Of a DNA stretch of 64,000 nucleotides, positions 53,018-61,732 are shown piece by piece. Location: contig NZ_JAEUAW010000006.1 of NCBI RefSeq assembly GCF_019511665.1, forward strand, positions 186,001 through 250,000, written 5' to 3'. The stretch's first letter is position 1. Every line of letters begins with the position of its first letter. Under the pieces are notes generated by a model that saw only the letters and a program-made list of their open reading frames with translations, was not told where the DNA came from and searched no databases. A program made the translations under genes and the position numbers. This stretch comes from Microbacterium jejuense (GTDB lineage: Bacteria; Actinomycetota; Actinomycetes; Actinomycetales; Microbacteriaceae).

Positions 53018-53027
53018 CGGAACCCCC

Positions 53028-53127
53028 GGTCGTTGAGCGAAGGGCGCTCTAGCGCCCGAAGACGAAACGCGCCTGACTTCCTCGAGAGGTCAGGCGCGTT
53101 TCGTCTCGCTTCGCTCGCTCAACGACC
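53028..53127. repeat. Inverted pair of the dispersed repeat with central hairpin
   Basis: Plus copy 53028-53071 and minus copy 53096-53127 face each other; their GACGAAACGCGCCTGAC ends form a perfect 17-bp stem (53061-53077 with 53089-53105). It lies between the convergent beta-helix and aldo/keto reductase genes and can terminate both. Confidence 0.9.
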
Positions 53128-53137
53128 GAGGGCCCGT

Positions 53138-54142
53138 TCACCAGAGCGGGTGGATCGCCTCGCGCAGGTCGCGGTCGTAGACCTCGTGCACGACCCGGTC
53201 GAATGCGGCGACGTCGAAGTCGGAGCCGCCCTCGCCCGCCAGCAGCGCCGCCGCGGCGGCGTTGGACTCCGCCTGCCGCACGTTGCGCGCACCGGGGATG
53301 ACGCTCGTGACGCCCGGCTGCGACGCGATCCACGCGAGCGTGGCGGCGGGCAGCGACACCCCTTCGGGCAGTGCGACTCCGAGCTCGGCGGCCGCCGCCA
53401 GGCCGACCTCGAAGTCGACGCCCGAGAACGTCTCGCCGCGGTCGAACGCCTCGCCGTGACGGTTGTACGTGCGGTGGTCGTTCTCGGCGAATGTCGTCTG
53501 CGCCGAGTACTTGCCCGACAGCAGGCCCGACGCCAGCGGCACGCGGGCGAAGATCGCGACGCCGGCCTCCGCGGCCGCCGGCAGCACGGCGTCGAGCGGC
53601 TTCAGGCGGAACGGGTTGAAGATGATCTGCACGTTGGTCACGTTCGGGCGCGCGATCGCGGCGAGCGCCTGCGCACACGTCTCGACCGAGACGCCGTAGG
53701 CCGCGATGGCGCCCTCTGCCACGAGGGCGTCCAGCGCGTCGTACGTCGCATCGGCCTCGATGACGGCGCTCGGCGGGCAGTGCAGCTGCACCAGGTCGAG
53801 CGTGTCGACGCCCAGGTTGCGGCGCGAGCGGTCCGTCCAGGCGCGGAAGTTCTCGGGCGTGTAGTTGTCGGGCTCCTGCTCGAGGCGACGGCCCATCTTC
53901 GTCGCCACCGTGATGCCGTGATCCGGCCGGTCCGCGAGGAAGCGGCCGATGAGCGACTCGCTGCGTCCGTCGCCATAGACGTCGGCGGTGTCGAACAGGG
54001 TGACGCCGCGCTCGGCGGATGCCGCGAGCACCGCCTCCGCATCCGCTTCGCTGACGGCGCCCCAGTCCGCGCCGAGCTGCCAGGTTCCGAGTCCGATCGC
54101 CGACACCGTGCGTCCGGTGCGGCCGAGTGCGCGCTGTTGCAT
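53138..54142 (-). CDS. Aldo/keto reductase
   Basis: A 334-residue NADPH-dependent oxidoreductase with a TIM-barrel fold. LGRTGRTVSAIGLGTWQLG opens the barrel. The catalytic tetrad residues are Asp and Tyr in GVTLFDTADVYGDGRSE, Lys in GITVATKMGRR, and the His position in LDLVQLHCPP. The cofactor loop is SVIPGARNVRQAESN. The ATG at 54142 has GGGGCTC upstream; an ATG four codons earlier is possible. Substrate unknown. It is divergent from the FUSC gene. Confidence 0.92.
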   Translation of the reverse strand: MQQRALGRTGRTVSAIGLGTWQLGADWGAVSEADAEAVLAASAERGVTLFDTADVYGDGRSESLIGRFLADRPDHGITVATKMGRRLEQEPDNYTPENFRAWTDRSRRNLGVDTLDLVQLHCPPSAVIEADATYDALDALVAEGAIAAYGVSVETCAQALAAIARPNVTNVQIIFNPFRLKPLDAVLPAAAEAGVAIFARVPLASGLLSGKYSAQTTFAENDHRTYNRHGEAFDRGETFSGVDFEVGLAAAAELGVALPEGVSLPAATLAWIASQPGVTSVIPGARNVRQAESNAAAAALLAGEGGSDFDVAAFDRVVHEVYDRDLREAIHPLW

Positions 54143-54252
54143 GAGCCCCAGCATCCCACGCTCCGCGGCTCGCGCTAACCGAGGTGGACCCCCGGCGCAA
54201 CCCGCATAGGTGAGATCGCGCCGGCGGCTAGTTTGGCGGCGAGGGAGGACCT

Positions 54253-55338
54253 GTGACCGCTGAGCGCACCCCACCGCTGCGCCGCGCCGTCTCGTACACA
54301 GCGCGCCTGGCGAACCAGCCGCGCGTGCTGCTGGCGGTCAAGACGTCGCTGGCCGCCGTGCTGGCCTGGTATCTCGCGCCGCTCATCCCCTTCACCGAGG
54401 ACCAGTACTCGTACTACGCACCGCTGGGCGCACTCGTCACGATGCACCCGACGATCGCGCGGTCGGCACGCGTCGGAGGCCAGGTGCTGATGGGGCTCGC
54501 CCTCGGCATCGGCGTCAGCCTGTGCGGCATCGCGGCCTTGCACCTCGGCGTGCCCGGCGGTGTCGTGCTCGGCATCGTGATCGGAGTCGGTGTGCTGCTC
54601 GGCGGCCTGCGCTGGCTGGGGGCCGGCGGCGACTGGGTCGCGCTGGCGGCCCTGTTCGTGCTGCTCGCGGCGGGCGGCGACCCCGAGGGCTTCTCGATCT
54701 CGTACCTCGGCACGACCGCGTTCGGCGTGCTCGTCGGCATCGCCGTCAACCTGCTGATCGTGCCGCCGCTGTATCTGCGGCGCGCGAGCGAGCGCCTGTC
54801 TGCGCTCCGCGACACCGTGACGGACGTGCTCACCGACGTCGCCGACGCCGTCGCCCGCGACGAGATCGACGCCGAGCGCATGACCCGCGCGCTCCAGACG
54901 CTCGACGAGACCGGTGCTGCGGTCGCGGGCGATGTCGACGAGGCCGAAGAGAGCGCCCGCGCCAATCCGCGACGGCGGCGGCACCAGCACGTGCGTGAGC
55001 AGAACGCGCGCCGCATGCCGGCGCTGGAGCGCACCGCCTTTCTCACGCGCGACCTCATCGACCTGCTGATCGAGCTCCACGCCACGGATGACGGCACCCT
55101 CGCATCGGCGGTGCGCGACGAGCTCGCCGAGGCGATCCGGCGCGCTGCCGACCTGGTCGCCGCGCCCGTCGGCGACGCGCGGGCGCCCGAGCGGCTGCGC
55201 GCGGCGGACGACGCGCTCGGGGCGTACCAGCGCGCTCTGGGCGATCCACGCCCCGGGCACCGGGCCGACGTCGCCACCGGCGCCGCCGTCGAGCTGTGCC
55301 TGCGCCGCATCATCGACGTGTCGCGGCCGTTCGTCTGA
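54253..55338 (+). CDS. FUSC-family (aromatic acid exporter-like) membrane protein
   Basis: A 361-residue protein. About six transmembrane helices in the first half (LLAVKTSLAAVLAWYLAPLIP; YYAPLGALVTMHPTIARSARVGGQ, a FUSC signature; LGIVIGVGVLLGGL; FGVLVGIAVNLLIVPPLYL) are followed by a long cytoplasmic helical domain rich in Arg, Glu and Ala. The family includes efflux proteins for aromatic acids; the substrate here is unknown. The GTG start has GGGAGGA upstream. It ends before a hairpin that separates it from the luciferase-like gene. Confidence 0.88.
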   Translation: MTAERTPPLRRAVSYTARLANQPRVLLAVKTSLAAVLAWYLAPLIPFTEDQYSYYAPLGALVTMHPTIARSARVGGQVLMGLALGIGVSLCGIAALHLGVPGGVVLGIVIGVGVLLGGLRWLGAGGDWVALAALFVLLAAGGDPEGFSISYLGTTAFGVLVGIAVNLLIVPPLYLRRASERLSALRDTVTDVLTDVADAVARDEIDAERMTRALQTLDETGAAVAGDVDEAEESARANPRRRRHQHVREQNARRMPALERTAFLTRDLIDLLIELHATDDGTLASAVRDELAEAIRRAADLVAAPVGDARAPERLRAADDALGAYQRALGDPRPGHRADVATGAAVELCLRRIIDVSRPFV

Positions 55339-55345
55339 CGGAACG

Positions 55346-55395
55346 GCAGCGTGACGACATCCATTCATTCAAGGGAATGGATGCCGTCACGCTGC
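55346..55395 (+). terminator. Hairpin between the FUSC and luciferase-like genes
   Basis: A long inverted repeat: GCAGCGTGACG and CATCCATTC on the left pair with GAATGGATG and CGTCACGCTGC on the right, with one mismatch and an 8-base loop. No U tract is present, so termination is likely but not certain. Confidence 0.6.
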
Positions 55396-55408
55396 GGTTG
55401 AGCACGAC

Positions 55409-56473
55409 ATGAGCGAGATCGAGTTCGGGCTGGACACCTTCGGCGACGTCCCCGAGGGCGACGACGGCACGCTGCTGACGTACGGCCAGGCGATCCGGCA
55501 GGTCGTCGACGAGGCCGTCCTGGCTGACGAGCTGGGCGTCGACGTGTTCCTCGTCGGCGAGCACCACCGGCCGGAGTACGCCATCTCGGCGCCCGAGACG
55601 GTGCTGGCGGGCATCGCGACGAAGACCGAGCGCATCCGCCTCGGCTCCGGTGTCACGGTGCTGAGCTCGGACGACCCGGTGCGGGTGTTCCAGCGGTTCG
55701 CGACCGTCGACGCGCTGTCGAACGGCCGTGCCGAGGTGATCCTCGGCCGCGGGTCGTTCACCGAGTCGTTCCCGCTGTTCGGCTACGACCTCGCCGACTA
55801 CGACGTGCTGTTCGAGGAGAAGATCGAGCTGTTCGCCGAGCTGCTGAAGGAGCAGCCCGTGACGTGGCAGGGCACGACGCGCGCGCCGCTGGTGGACGCC
55901 GACGTGTTCCCCAAGACCGATTCGGGGCACCTGAGCACGTGGGTCGGCGTCGGCGGATCGCCGCAGTCGGTCGTGCGCACCGCGAAGTACGGCTTCCCGC
56001 TGATGCTGGCGATCATCGGCGGCGACCCCCGCCGCTTCGCCCCGTACGTCGACCTGTACCGGCGTGCGAGCGAGCAGTTCGGCATGACGCCGCACGCGGT
56101 GGGCATGCACTCCCCCGGCTTCATCGCCGACACCGACGAAGAGGCGCGCGAGATCGTGTGGCCGCGGTACAAGGTCATGCACGACCGCATCGGCGCGCAG
56201 CGCGGCTGGCCGCCGCTCAGCCGCGGCCACTTCGAGCAGGAGGTGCGCACCGGGTCGATGTACGTCGGCTCGCCCGAGACGGTCGCCCGCAAGATCGCCA
56301 AGGCCGTGAGCGCCCTGGATGTGGGCCGCTTCGACCTCATCTACACGTCGGGCTCGACGCCCGCTCGCGCGCGGCTGCGCTCGGTGGAGCTGTACGGGTC
56401 GAAGGTCGTGCCGATGGTGCGCGAGCTGCTGGCCGAGAACGCCGCGGTGCCGGCGGCCGAGGCCACGGCATGA
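55409..56473 (+). CDS. LLM-class flavin-dependent oxidoreductase
   Basis: A 354-residue luciferase-like monooxygenase. [11 protein letters not shown] opens the barrel, [24 protein letters not shown] and [53 protein letters not shown] are typical of the CE1758-like group that uses FMNH2. The stop overlaps the start of the next gene (ATGA at 56470-56473), an NADP-binding protein that may supply or use the same cofactor. Substrate unknown. Confidence 0.92.
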   Translation: MSEIEFGLDTFGDVPEGDDGTLLTYGQAIRQVVDEAVLADELGVDVFLVGEHHRPEYAISAPETVLAGIATKTERIRLGSGVTVLSSDDPVRVFQRFATVDALSNGRAEVILGRGSFTESFPLFGYDLADYDVLFEEKIELFAELLKEQPVTWQGTTRAPLVDADVFPKTDSGHLSTWVGVGGSPQSVVRTAKYGFPLMLAIIGGDPRRFAPYVDLYRRASEQFGMTPHAVGMHSPGFIADTDEEAREIVWPRYKVMHDRIGAQRGWPPLSRGHFEQEVRTGSMYVGSPETVARKIAKAVSALDVGRFDLIYTSGSTPARARLRSVELYGSKVVPMVRELLAENAAVPAAEATA

Positions 56474-57228
56474 GCCTCGATACGCTGGCGGGCGTGGATG
56501 CCAGCGGTTCGGAGGAACGGGATGCCGCCGTCCCGCGCATCGGGACGCTCGGCATCCTGGGTGCCGGCAAGGTCGGCACGATCCTCGCGCGTCTGGCCGC
56601 GGCCGCCGGATACCGCGTGCTCGTCGCCGGTTCGGGCGACCCCGCCCGCATCGCCCTGACGATCGACGTGCTGGCCCCCGGCGCGACGGCGGGTGAGGCG
56701 TCCGCCGTCGCCCGCGAAGCGGACGCCGTCCTGCTCGCGCTCCCCCTCGGCAAGCACCAGACCCTGCCGGTCGACGAGCTGCGGGGCAAGCTCGTCATCG
56801 ACGCCATGAACTACTGGTGGGAGGTCGACGGACTGCGCGACGACCTCAACGACCCGCGCACGTCGACGAGCGAGATCGTGCAGCGGTTCCTGCCCGACTC
56901 CCGCGTCGTGAAGGCCTTCAACCACATGGGGTACCACGACATCGACGAAGAGGCGCGCCCTGCCGGAGCGGAGGGACGCAAGGCGATCGCCATCGCCGGC
57001 GACGACCCCGCCGACCTGGCTGTCGTCGCCCGCCTCGTGGACGACCTCGGATTCGACCCGGTGGTCGCGGGCGACCTCGCGGCGGGCATCATGCTGGAGC
57101 CCGGGGCGGAGGCGTTCGGCGCCGATGTCGAGGCCGACGAGCTGCGCGCGATGCTCGACCGGTTCGCGACCTCGCAGCGCGGCATCGTGGTCGCCCGTGC
57201 CCGCGCGGCGGCCGACGGCGACCGCTAG
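56470..57228 (+). CDS. NADP-binding reductase (NPD/F420-dependent NADP reductase-like)
   Basis: A 252-residue Rossmann protein. The dinucleotide motif is [35 protein letters not shown] (about 23-57), and [35 protein letters not shown] and [13 protein letters not shown] follow the pattern of F420-dependent NADP reductase-like proteins. The ATG overlaps the luciferase-like gene. An in-frame GTG at 56494 lies 7 bases after TACGCT (56481-56486) and could give a second, leaderless start eight residues shorter. The stop TAG shares CTAG with the stop of the convergent L,D-transpeptidase gene. Confidence 0.87.
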   Translation: MSLDTLAGVDASGSEERDAAVPRIGTLGILGAGKVGTILARLAAAAGYRVLVAGSGDPARIALTIDVLAPGATAGEASAVAREADAVLLALPLGKHQTLPVDELRGKLVIDAMNYWWEVDGLRDDLNDPRTSTSEIVQRFLPDSRVVKAFNHMGYHDIDEEARPAGAEGRKAIAIAGDDPADLAVVARLVDDLGFDPVVAGDLAAGIMLEPGAEAFGADVEADELRAMLDRFATSQRGIVVARARAAADGDR

Positions 57229-58142
57229 GGCGTGATCATCACCGGCGTGCCTGGTGGCAGCGCCGACAGCCGCGTGATCGCGTCCGGGTCGACGCGGATG
57301 CATCCGTTCGACACGGGACCCGACCGCGTGTCGTGGTAGTGGAACGCCGCCGGCGCGACGTCGGCACCGTCGAAGCCCTCGAGCGTCGGCGACTGCACGG
57401 CCCAGTACACGATCGGGTGCCCGCGCGTGTACGCGTACTCCGGAACCGTGCGCGTCGTCATGACGAACGTGCGACCGACGGGCGTCGGGGTGGCGTCGGC
57501 GCCCCACGCGAAGTCGTTCGCGATGCGCTCGTGCGCGCCGTCGGCATGCACGATGTCGATCGTGCGGTTCGCGATGCTCACCACGACGCCGAGTCCCGCT
57601 GACGGGGTGACGTCCACGTCTGCGGTCCGCAGCCACCCCGTCACCTGGCCCGGGTCACCCGCCGACGGCATCGCCCGGCGGCCGGTCAGCAGCACCTTCA
57701 CCCAGTGCTCCTGCCGCTCCACCACGGGCAGCACCGTGCCCCCGTACGGATACTCGTGCGGCACGTACGCGACCGGCTCGTCCGCCGGATCCGCCCACAC
57801 CGGCGCCCCGACGCCACGGGCGACGGCCGTCTCGGTGAGCGGCATCGTGAACGGGTCGTCGTCGACGGGCAGCGCAGGGATGACCGCGAACACGTTCACC
57901 TGCGGCAGGGTCGTCACGTCGTAGGTCGCGGTGTTCGCCGCGTAGCCGTCAGCGGTCGGCGTCGGGGTCGAGGTGCGCTCAGCGCTGGTCGTCGGCGTCG
58001 TGGTCGTCGTCTCGGAGGGAGTGGATGCCGCCGGCCCCGGCTGGCGGTTCACCAGGGCGATCCCGATCCCGGCGACCACGAGCACCGCGGCGAGCGCGGC
58101 GACGAGCCACACCCATCGCCGGCGCTCCCCCATGTCTTCCAT
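57225..58142 (-). CDS. Membrane-anchored L,D-transpeptidase (YkuD domain)
   Basis: A 305-residue cell-wall enzyme making 3-3 or related crosslinks. One N-terminal membrane helix ([22 protein letters not shown]), a Thr/Ser/Pro-rich linker, an unclear middle domain, and a C-terminal YkuD domain with [17 protein letters not shown] (catalytic His and Cys in SNGCIR). The start is uncertain: ATG at 58142 was used, a second lies at 58133, and neither has a good ribosome site. An open frame further upstream runs through the dispersed repeat and is not believed to be coding. It shares its stop bases (CTAG) with the convergent gene. Confidence 0.88.
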   Translation of the reverse strand: MEDMGERRRWVWLVAALAAVLVVAGIGIALVNRQPGPAASTPSETTTTTPTTSAERTSTPTPTADGYAANTATYDVTTLPQVNVFAVIPALPVDDDPFTMPLTETAVARGVGAPVWADPADEPVAYVPHEYPYGGTVLPVVERQEHWVKVLLTGRRAMPSAGDPGQVTGWLRTADVDVTPSAGLGVVVSIANRTIDIVHADGAHERIANDFAWGADATPTPVGRTFVMTTRTVPEYAYTRGHPIVYWAVQSPTLEGFDGADVAPAAFHYHDTRSGPVSNGCIRVDPDAITRLSALPPGTPVMITP

Positions 58143-58179
58143 GGTCGGCGGGCCATCGGGCTGCCGCAACCCCGTCCGA

Positions 58180-58270
58180 GCGTTTCGTCTGCGGGCGCCA
58201 GAGCGCCCTCCGCTCAACGACCACGACCCCCGGTCGTTGAGCGAGCGAGGAACGAGCGAGACGAAACGCC
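58180..58270. repeat. Divergent pair of the dispersed repeat between L,D-transpeptidase and DUF2809 genes
   Basis: A minus-orientation copy (58180-58222) and a plus-orientation copy (58232-58270) meet at their GGTCGTTG ends, as at 37225-37317. They fill the gap between two minus-strand genes, so termination is not the obvious role here. Confidence 0.9.
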
Positions 58271-58687
58271 TCAGCCGTCGGTCGGCCTCCGGCGGGCCCA
58301 CGCGGCGTGGATGGCCGCCAGCACGGCGATCGTCACGACGTACACGACGAGGTCGCGGGCGTCGAACACCGTACCGAGCGCGAGCATCGCCGGCGGGAAG
58401 CGGGCGCCCCACTCCAGCGGCAGCCCCGTGAGCTGGAAGAGCTCCACGCCTGCGCACCACGCCGCGGCGATGCCGCCCACGCCGAGCGCGGGCAGCGCGG
58501 GCGCGATGAGCACCACGGCGAGATAGGCCGCCGCCGCGTACAGCGCGTCTCCGGCGATGTCGGTGGCTGCCGAATCGGGCAGCGCCGCGTGCACCAGGAG
58601 CCCCGCGGCGACGACCGCCGCGAGGAGCACGGCCGCCGGCATCCGTCGACGAACCGGGGGCGGGAGCATCCCCTCAGTCTCGCTCAT
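58271..58687 (-). CDS. DUF2809 membrane protein
   Basis: A 138-residue membrane protein with four hydrophobic helices. AGDALYAAAAYLAVVLIAPA, AAWCAGVELFQLTGLPLEW and FDARDLVVYVVTIAVLAAIHA match the DUF2809 family (small proteins of unknown role, often with the VExxQL and D-x-xD signatures). The start is uncertain between 58687 and codon 7. Nothing in the context indicates a function. Confidence 0.88.
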   Translation of the reverse strand: MSETEGMLPPPVRRRMPAAVLLAAVVAAGLLVHAALPDSAATDIAGDALYAAAAYLAVVLIAPALPALGVGGIAAAWCAGVELFQLTGLPLEWGARFPPAMLALGTVFDARDLVVYVVTIAVLAAIHAAWARRRPTDG

Positions 58688-58712
58688 CGAGACCGAGGAG
58701 ACGCGCCGCGCG

Positions 58713-59042
58713 TCAGCGTCCCGCGCCGTGCGCCGGTTCGAGATGGAACTCGTTCGAGGCCGACCCGTCCGGGCGCGGCGCCGACGAGAACACGAACTCG
58801 AGCCCGCGCTCGTCGAACGCGGCGAACCAGTCGTCCCACGTGACGGGGGTCAGGTCTTCGAGGTCGTTGCCGAAATCGAAGTCGAGCCGGAGCTCTCCGA
58901 CCTGATCGCCCTCCCGCGTGCCCTCGACGGTGGCGGGCTCGGCGTGGCGGTCCTCCGCCCAGGCGCGGATCACGTCGTGATCGCTCGTCGCGGTGAGGTC
59001 TGCCGGCTGCGCTGCGTCCAGGTGCTCTTCACGATCGTCCAT
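58713..59042 (-). CDS. Small acidic actinobacterial protein of unknown function
   Basis: A 109-residue acidic soluble protein. TSDHDVIRAWAEDRHAEPATVEGT, then GELRLDFDFG and VTWDDWFAAFDERGLEFVFSS form a pattern found in a widespread family of small actinobacterial proteins, sometimes mislabelled as 1,4-alpha-glucan branching enzymes. No such enzymatic domain is present. A GGAGGAAG ribosome site supports the ATG at 59042. Confidence 0.82.
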   Translation of the reverse strand: MDDREEHLDAAQPADLTATSDHDVIRAWAEDRHAEPATVEGTREGDQVGELRLDFDFGNDLEDLTPVTWDDWFAAFDERGLEFVFSSAPRPDGSASNEFHLEPAHGAGR

Positions 59043-59123
59043 GACTTCCTCCTCTGCGTAGCTGCCAGCATGCGCGCCCCACTGCGACGGCGGGGAGGGG
59101 GTTGCCGCCCGTGCCGTCGCGCG

Positions 59124-60074
59124 CTAGACCTGCGCCGCCATCAGTGAGACGAGCTCATACACGACGTGGCTCGCCGCGATGCCGGTCAGCTGGGCGTGGT
59201 CGTACGCGGGCGACACCTCCACGACGTCGGCCCCCACGACCTGGCGGTCGCTCAGCGCGCGCAGCATGCGCAGCAGCTCGCGGCTCGTCATGCCGCCCGC
59301 CTCCGGCGTTCCCGTCCCCGGCGCATGGGCGGGATCGAGGACGTCGATGTCGATGGAGATGTACAGCGGCTTGTCGCCGATGCGGCGTCGCACGCGTTCG
59401 ATGGCCGCGTCGATGCCCGCTTCTTCGATGTCGACGCTCGACACGATCGCGAAGCCCAGACGCTCGTCGTCGTCCAGGTCCTGCTTCGAGTACAGCGGGC
59501 CGCGCGTGCCCACGTGACAGCTCGCGGTGAGATCGATGAGGCCCTCTTCGCTCGCCCGCCGGAACGGGGTGCCGTGCGTGATGGGAGCCCCGAAGTACGT
59601 GTCCCACGTGTCGAGGTGCGCGTCGAAGTGCAGCACCGCGACCGGGCCGTGCTTCTTCGTCACCGCACGCAGGAGCGGCAGCGCGATGGTGTGGTCGCCG
59701 CCGACCGTGACGATGCGACCGGCCCGTTCGCCGAGCGCCACGGCCGCGCTCTCGATCTCGGCCACCGCCGCGCCGATGTCGAACGGGTTGGCGGGGATGT
59801 CGCCGGCGTCGACGACCTGCGCCGCAGCGAACGGCGACACGTCCTGCGCGGGGTTGTACGGACGCAGCAGTCGCGACGACTCCCGCACGTGCGAGGGGCC
59901 GAAGCGCGCGCCGGGCCGGTAGCTGACGCCGGCGTCGAAGGGGATGCCGACGACGGCGATGTCGGCGCGCGGGACGTCCTCGATGCGCGGCAGTCGCGCG
60001 AAGGTCGCGATGCCCGCGTAACGGGGGTGGACGGACGCGTCGATCGGGCCGACGGGCTCGTGGTGCTCGGTCAT
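59124..60074 (-). CDS. Ureohydrolase (agmatinase/guanidinobutyrase type)
   Basis: A 316-residue dimanganese enzyme that splits urea from a guanidino compound. The metal motifs are [28 protein letters not shown] and [23 protein letters not shown]. The N-terminal [16 protein letters not shown] and [18 protein letters not shown] are typical of agmatinase-like members. Agmatine, guanidinobutyrate and guanidinopropionate hydrolases cannot be told apart by sequence alone; the adjacent decarboxylase favours guanidinobutyrate. The ATG overlaps the decarboxylase stop (ATGA, 60074-60071). It is the last gene of a minus-strand operon. Confidence 0.92.
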   Translation of the reverse strand: MTEHHEPVGPIDASVHPRYAGIATFARLPRIEDVPRADIAVVGIPFDAGVSYRPGARFGPSHVRESSRLLRPYNPAQDVSPFAAAQVVDAGDIPANPFDIGAAVAEIESAAVALGERAGRIVTVGGDHTIALPLLRAVTKKHGPVAVLHFDAHLDTWDTYFGAPITHGTPFRRASEEGLIDLTASCHVGTRGPLYSKQDLDDDERLGFAIVSSVDIEEAGIDAAIERVRRRIGDKPLYISIDIDVLDPAHAPGTGTPEAGGMTSRELLRMLRALSDRQVVGADVVEVSPAYDHAQLTGIAASHVVYELVSLMAAQV

Positions 60075-61732
60075 GACTCGCCTCTCGGAGTGGACGGCCC
60101 GGCGCCGTGGACGCCGTGGTTCTGGGGGATGTGGACGAGCTGCACGCCGCCGGCCGCGATCGCGGCGACGAGGGCGGGCTCGATGTCGGCCGTGGTGTCG
60201 GCGCGTCGTCCGGTCGCGCCGAACGCGTTCGCGAGGGCGACCCAGTCCGGCTGCACGAGATCCACGCCGACGGGAGCGATGCCGCGATCGACCTCGTTCT
60301 GCTTGATCTCGGCGTACCCGCCGTTGTCGACGCACACCACCGTGAGGTCGAGACGCTGCTCCACCGCGGTCACGAGCTCGTTGACGCAGAACATGAGCGC
60401 GCCGTCCCCGACGACCGCCACGACGTGACGGCCTCCCAGCGGCTGCGCGACGCACGCGCCGATCGCGGCGGGGAGCCCGTAGCCGAGGGTCGCGTACGTC
60501 GGCGTGTAGAGCAGCGAATGCGGGCGCGACTGGCGCAGCACGTTCGCGAGCGCCATGTACACGATCTGCGACGAATCGCCGGCGACGATCGCGTCGTGCG
60601 GCAGGGCCGCGGCGATCACCTCTGCGAGCGCGACCGTGTCGGGCAGGGCGGCGGCCGTCTCGTCGGCGATCGCCGCACGCTCGGCGGCGAGGTCGAGCAG
60701 CCGACGCGGCTCGCCGGGCAGGCCGGCGAGAAGAGCTTCGACGACGACGGCGCAGTCGCCCACGATGCCGACCGCGGCCTGGAGGTTCTTGTGCAGCTGA
60801 GCGGCCGAGATGTCCACGCGGATGACCGCGCCCCGGGCCTCCAGGCGCGGCGCCCACAGTTCCGCCTCGCCGAGCTTCGATCCGAGCACGAGCAGCACGT
60901 CGGCGCCCTCGGCGACCCGGCGCGCCGCGTCGAGCCGCAGGTTCGATCCGAGCGAGAGCGGATGGTGCTCGTCGACGGTCGCCTTGCCGTTGAGAGTCGT
61001 CACGACCGGTGCGCCGAGCCGCTCGGCGAGCGCGGTGATGGCGCGGCCGGCACGCGTCGCGCCCCCGCCGGCGACGATGACCGGGCGTTCGGCGTGCGTC
61101 AGGAGGGCGACCGCCTCACGCGTCGCGGCGGCGTCGCCGCGCGCAGGCGCCGGCAGCGGACGCGCGGCACGGGCGGCGGCGGGCACGTCCGCGGGGCCCT
61201 CGAGCACGTCGAGCGGGATCTCGATGTGCACGGGGCGCGGACGCCCGGTGCGGAACAGCGCGAACGCGTCGTGCACCGCGTCGACGGCATCCGTCCCGCT
61301 CGTCACGCGACGCGACCACTCGGCGATCGCGCCGACCATCGCGGTGGCGTCCTTCGTCTCGTGGAGCGTCCCGATGTCGCGGAACTCGGCGCCGCGCGGC
61401 ACGCCCGGCGAGATCACCAGCAGCGGCCGTGACTCGCAGAACGCCGTGCCGATCGCGCTCATCGCGTTCTGCAGGCCCGGGCCGGAGGTCGTGATCACGA
61501 CACCGGGCAGTCCCGTCTGCTGGGCCCAGCCGTCGGCGCCGTACCCGGAGCCCTGCTCGTGGCGATTCGTCACCGCGCGGATGCCCAGGTCGGCGAGCGG
61601 GCGGTACAGCTCGAGATTGTGCGTTCCCGGGATGCCGAACACGGCGGTGACCCCGTAGTTGCGCACCGTCTCGAGGACCGCCCGCCCGGTGGTGTCGGCG
61701 TACTGCGCGGCGATTCCGTCGGACGCGCTCAT
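60071..61732 (-). CDS. ThDP-dependent 2-oxoacid decarboxylase (5-guanidino-2-oxopentanoate decarboxylase-like)
   Basis: A 553-residue ThDP enzyme of the acetolactate synthase superfamily. The pyrimidine-binding domain has [16 protein letters not shown] and [16 protein letters not shown], with the catalytic Glu in RHEQG. The middle domain opens after [17 protein letters not shown]. The diphosphate site is [17 protein letters not shown]...DNGGY. The GIPGTH..ELYR and [13 protein letters not shown] stretches resemble Pseudomonas AruI, which decarboxylates 2-ketoarginine to 4-guanidinobutyraldehyde. A plain acetolactate synthase is less likely because no small subunit is near. Both ends overlap neighbours (ATGA), so it is tightly coupled in the operon. 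Confidence 0.85.
   Translation of the reverse strand: MSASDGIAAQYADTTGRAVLETVRNYGVTAVFGIPGTHNLELYRPLADLGIRAVTNRHEQGSGYGADGWAQQTGLPGVVITTSGPGLQNAMSAIGTAFCESRPLLVISPGVPRGAEFRDIGTLHETKDATAMVGAIAEWSRRVTSGTDAVDAVHDAFALFRTGRPRPVHIEIPLDVLEGPADVPAAARAARPLPAPARGDAAATREAVALLTHAERPVIVAGGGATRAGRAITALAERLGAPVVTTLNGKATVDEHHPLSLGSNLRLDAARRVAEGADVLLVLGSKLGEAELWAPRLEARGAVIRVDISAAQLHKNLQAAVGIVGDCAVVVEALLAGLPGEPRRLLDLAAERAAIADETAAALPDTVALAEVIAAALPHDAIVAGDSSQIVYMALANVLRQSRPHSLLYTPTYATLGYGLPAAIGACVAQPLGGRHVVAVVGDGALMFCVNELVTAVEQRLDLTVVCVDNGGYAEIKQNEVDRGIAPVGVDLVQPDWVALANAFGATGRRADTTADIEPALVAAIAAGGVQLVHIPQNHGVHGAGPSTPRGES

Noticed and set aside
58143..58460. N-terminal extension of the L,D-transpeptidase through the repeat pair
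   Set aside because: The extra residues come from translating the dispersed repeat and intergenic DNA; the membrane helix follows directly after the ATG at 58142.
60071..61732. Acetolactate synthase large subunit for branched-chain amino acids
   Set aside because: No regulatory subunit or ilv genes are nearby, and the gene is coupled to a ureohydrolase; AruI-like stretches fit better.
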